Assembly: GCA_024710825.1 (NCBI GenBank)
Contig: JANJUA010000396.1
Span: 1-5,970 of the forward strand
Direction of reading: 5' to 3'
Origin: Solirubrobacteraceae bacterium
Lineage (GTDB): Bacteria > Actinomycetota > Thermoleophilia > Solirubrobacterales > Solirubrobacteraceae
DNA: 5,970 bases
Shown in pieces: positions 4,958 to 5,970 of this stretch. The notes below the pieces were generated by a model. The model was given only the letters and a program-made list of their open reading frames with translations, was not told the DNA's origin and made no database searches. The translations under genes were made by a program, and so were the position numbers. The stretch's first letter is position 1. Every line of letters starts with the position of its first letter.

Positions 4958-5970
4958 ATGCCCGACAGCCCGCTTCACAAGCTCTCCGCGCAGGGTCAGA
5001 GCGTCTGGCTCGACTCGATCTCCCGGCACGCGCTGAAGTCGGGCGAGCTCGCCCGCATGATGCGCGAGGACGCGGTGGTCGGCGTCACCTCCAACCCGAG
5101 CATCTTCCAGAAGGCGATGGCCGAGGGCTCCGACTACGACGAGCAGATCCGCGCCGTCCTCGACTCGGGCCAGACGGACGTCAAGGAGATCTTCTACGCG
5201 CTGGCGCACGACGACATCGCCGAGGCCTGCGACCTGTTGCGCTCCGTCCACGACGCGGGCGACGGCCTCGACGGCTACGTGTCGTGGGAGGTCGATCCGC
5301 GCTTCGCCAACGACACGCAGGCGACGATCGACGAGGCCAAGCGCCTGCACGACTGGGTCGAGCGGCCGAACCTGCTGGTGAAGATCCCCGCCACGCAGGA
5401 GGGCCTGCCGGCGATCGAGGAGTCGATCGCCGCCGGCCGCTCGATCAACGTGACGCTGATCTTCGGGCTGCAGCGCTATCGCGAGGTGGCCGAGGCGTAC
5501 CTGAAGGGCCTGGAGCGGCTCGTCGCGTCGGGCGGCGACCCGTCACGGGTCGCGTCGGTCGCGAGCTTCTTCGTCTCGCGCGTGGACACCGAGGCCGACA
5601 AGCGCCTCGAGAAGCTCGGCAACACGGAGCTGCAGGGCAAGCTCGCGGTCGCCAACGCCAAGCTGGCCTACGAGGCGTACGGGGAGATCTTCTCCGGCGA
5701 TCGCTGGGATGCGCTGAAGGCGCGGGGCGCGACGCCGCAGCGCTGCCTGTGGGCGTCGACGTCGGTGAAGAACCCGGCCTACCGCGACACGCTGTACGTC
5801 GAGGACCTCATCGGCCCGGCGACCGTCAACACGATGCCGATCGAGACGATCGAGGCGTTCCAGGACCATGGGGTCGTGGCGCGCACGCTCGACGCCGACG
5901 TCGAGGGCGCGCGCAAGCTTCTCGCCGACGTCGAGTCCGCGGGCGTCGACTACGAGGACGTGACGAACAC
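4958..5970 (+). CDS. tal: Transaldolase (3' end beyond the window)
   Basis: Transaldolase moves a dihydroxyacetone unit between sedoheptulose 7-phosphate and glyceraldehyde 3-phosphate in the non-oxidative pentose phosphate pathway. The 337 codons present contain the expected barrel motifs: VWLDSISR (16-23), GVTSNPSIFQKA (42-53), SWEVDPRFA (109-117), NLLVKIPAT (138-146) with K142 in the position of the Schiff-base lysine, INVTLIFGLQRY (163-174), SFFVSRVDTEADKRL, and LWASTSVKNPAY late in the protein. The pattern and length resemble the actinobacterial form of about 360-370 residues, so perhaps 30 residues lie past the edge. The reading frame is open to the last base with no stop. ATG at 4958 is chosen because GAGGAG lies nine bases before it; ATG at 4934 in frame would add MTDEEPSA. 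The gene is divergent from folP and apparently transcribed from its own promoter. Pentose phosphate genes may follow, but that is outside the window. Confidence 0.95.
   Translation, partial: MPDSPLHKLSAQGQSVWLDSISRHALKSGELARMMREDAVVGVTSNPSIFQKAMAEGSDYDEQIRAVLDSGQTDVKEIFYALAHDDIAEACDLLRSVHDAGDGLDGYVSWEVDPRFANDTQATIDEAKRLHDWVERPNLLVKIPATQEGLPAIEESIAAGRSINVTLIFGLQRYREVAEAYLKGLERLVASGGDPSRVASVASFFVSRVDTEADKRLEKLGNTELQGKLAVANAKLAYEAYGEIFSGDRWDALKARGATPQRCLWASTSVKNPAYRDTLYVEDLIGPATVNTMPIETIEAFQDHGVVARTLDADVEGARKLLADVESAGVDYEDVTN

Noticed and set aside
4922..5350. Minus-strand open frame opposite the 5' part of tal
   Set aside because: tal is strongly supported by motifs on the plus strand; the antisense product has no recognisable domain.
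1..5970. CRISPR arrays, insertion sequences, tRNA/rRNA genes, riboswitches or phage genes
   Set aside because: None seen on either strand by reading. Nearly all of the window is occupied by eight recognisable genes.

Overview
The window is a dense, high-G+C (roughly 70 percent by eye) bacterial chromosome segment. It holds seven genes on the minus strand and one divergent gene cut off by the right edge. Codon use is strongly G/C at third positions, starts include ATG, GTG and TTG, and genes overlap by a few bases. The transaldolase at the right is of the long type found in actinobacteria. Together these suggest an actinobacterium, possibly a deep-branching Thermoleophilia-like lineage; that placement is inference and could not be tested here.

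Minus strand, in transcription order from 4876 down to 5: folP (dihydropteroate synthase), folB (dihydroneopterin aldolase), a two-domain hot-dog acyl-CoA thioesterase, folK (HPPK), coaX (type III pantothenate kinase), a DusB-like tRNA-dihydrouridine synthase and greA (transcript cleavage factor). folP and folB overlap by 22 bases. folB/thioesterase and thioesterase/folK each overlap by 4 bases (TTGA and GTGA). folK to coaX and coaX to dusB are about 30 bases apart. Only the dusB-greA gap (74 bases) is long enough for a separate promoter, and it contains an extended -10-like box. Plus strand: tal (transaldolase) starts at 4958 and runs off the right edge; an 81-base intergenic region separates it from folP.

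FolB, FolK and FolP catalyse three consecutive steps: dihydroneopterin to 6-hydroxymethyl-dihydropterin, its pyrophosphorylation, and condensation with p-aminobenzoate to dihydropteroate. CoaX starts CoA synthesis. Dus reduces uridines in tRNA using FMN. GreA rescues backtracked RNA polymerase. The block is a cofactor-biosynthesis operon ending in tRNA-modification and transcription genes. folE is not seen in the window.

I see no mobile element, CRISPR array, RNA gene or unrecognised multi-gene system. The odd points are the tightly coupled thioesterase inside the folate cluster, a very acidic GAC-repeat-encoded N-terminus on FolB that overlaps the end of folP, changes in some usual FolB and Dus motifs, and an inverted repeat around a possible greA promoter.
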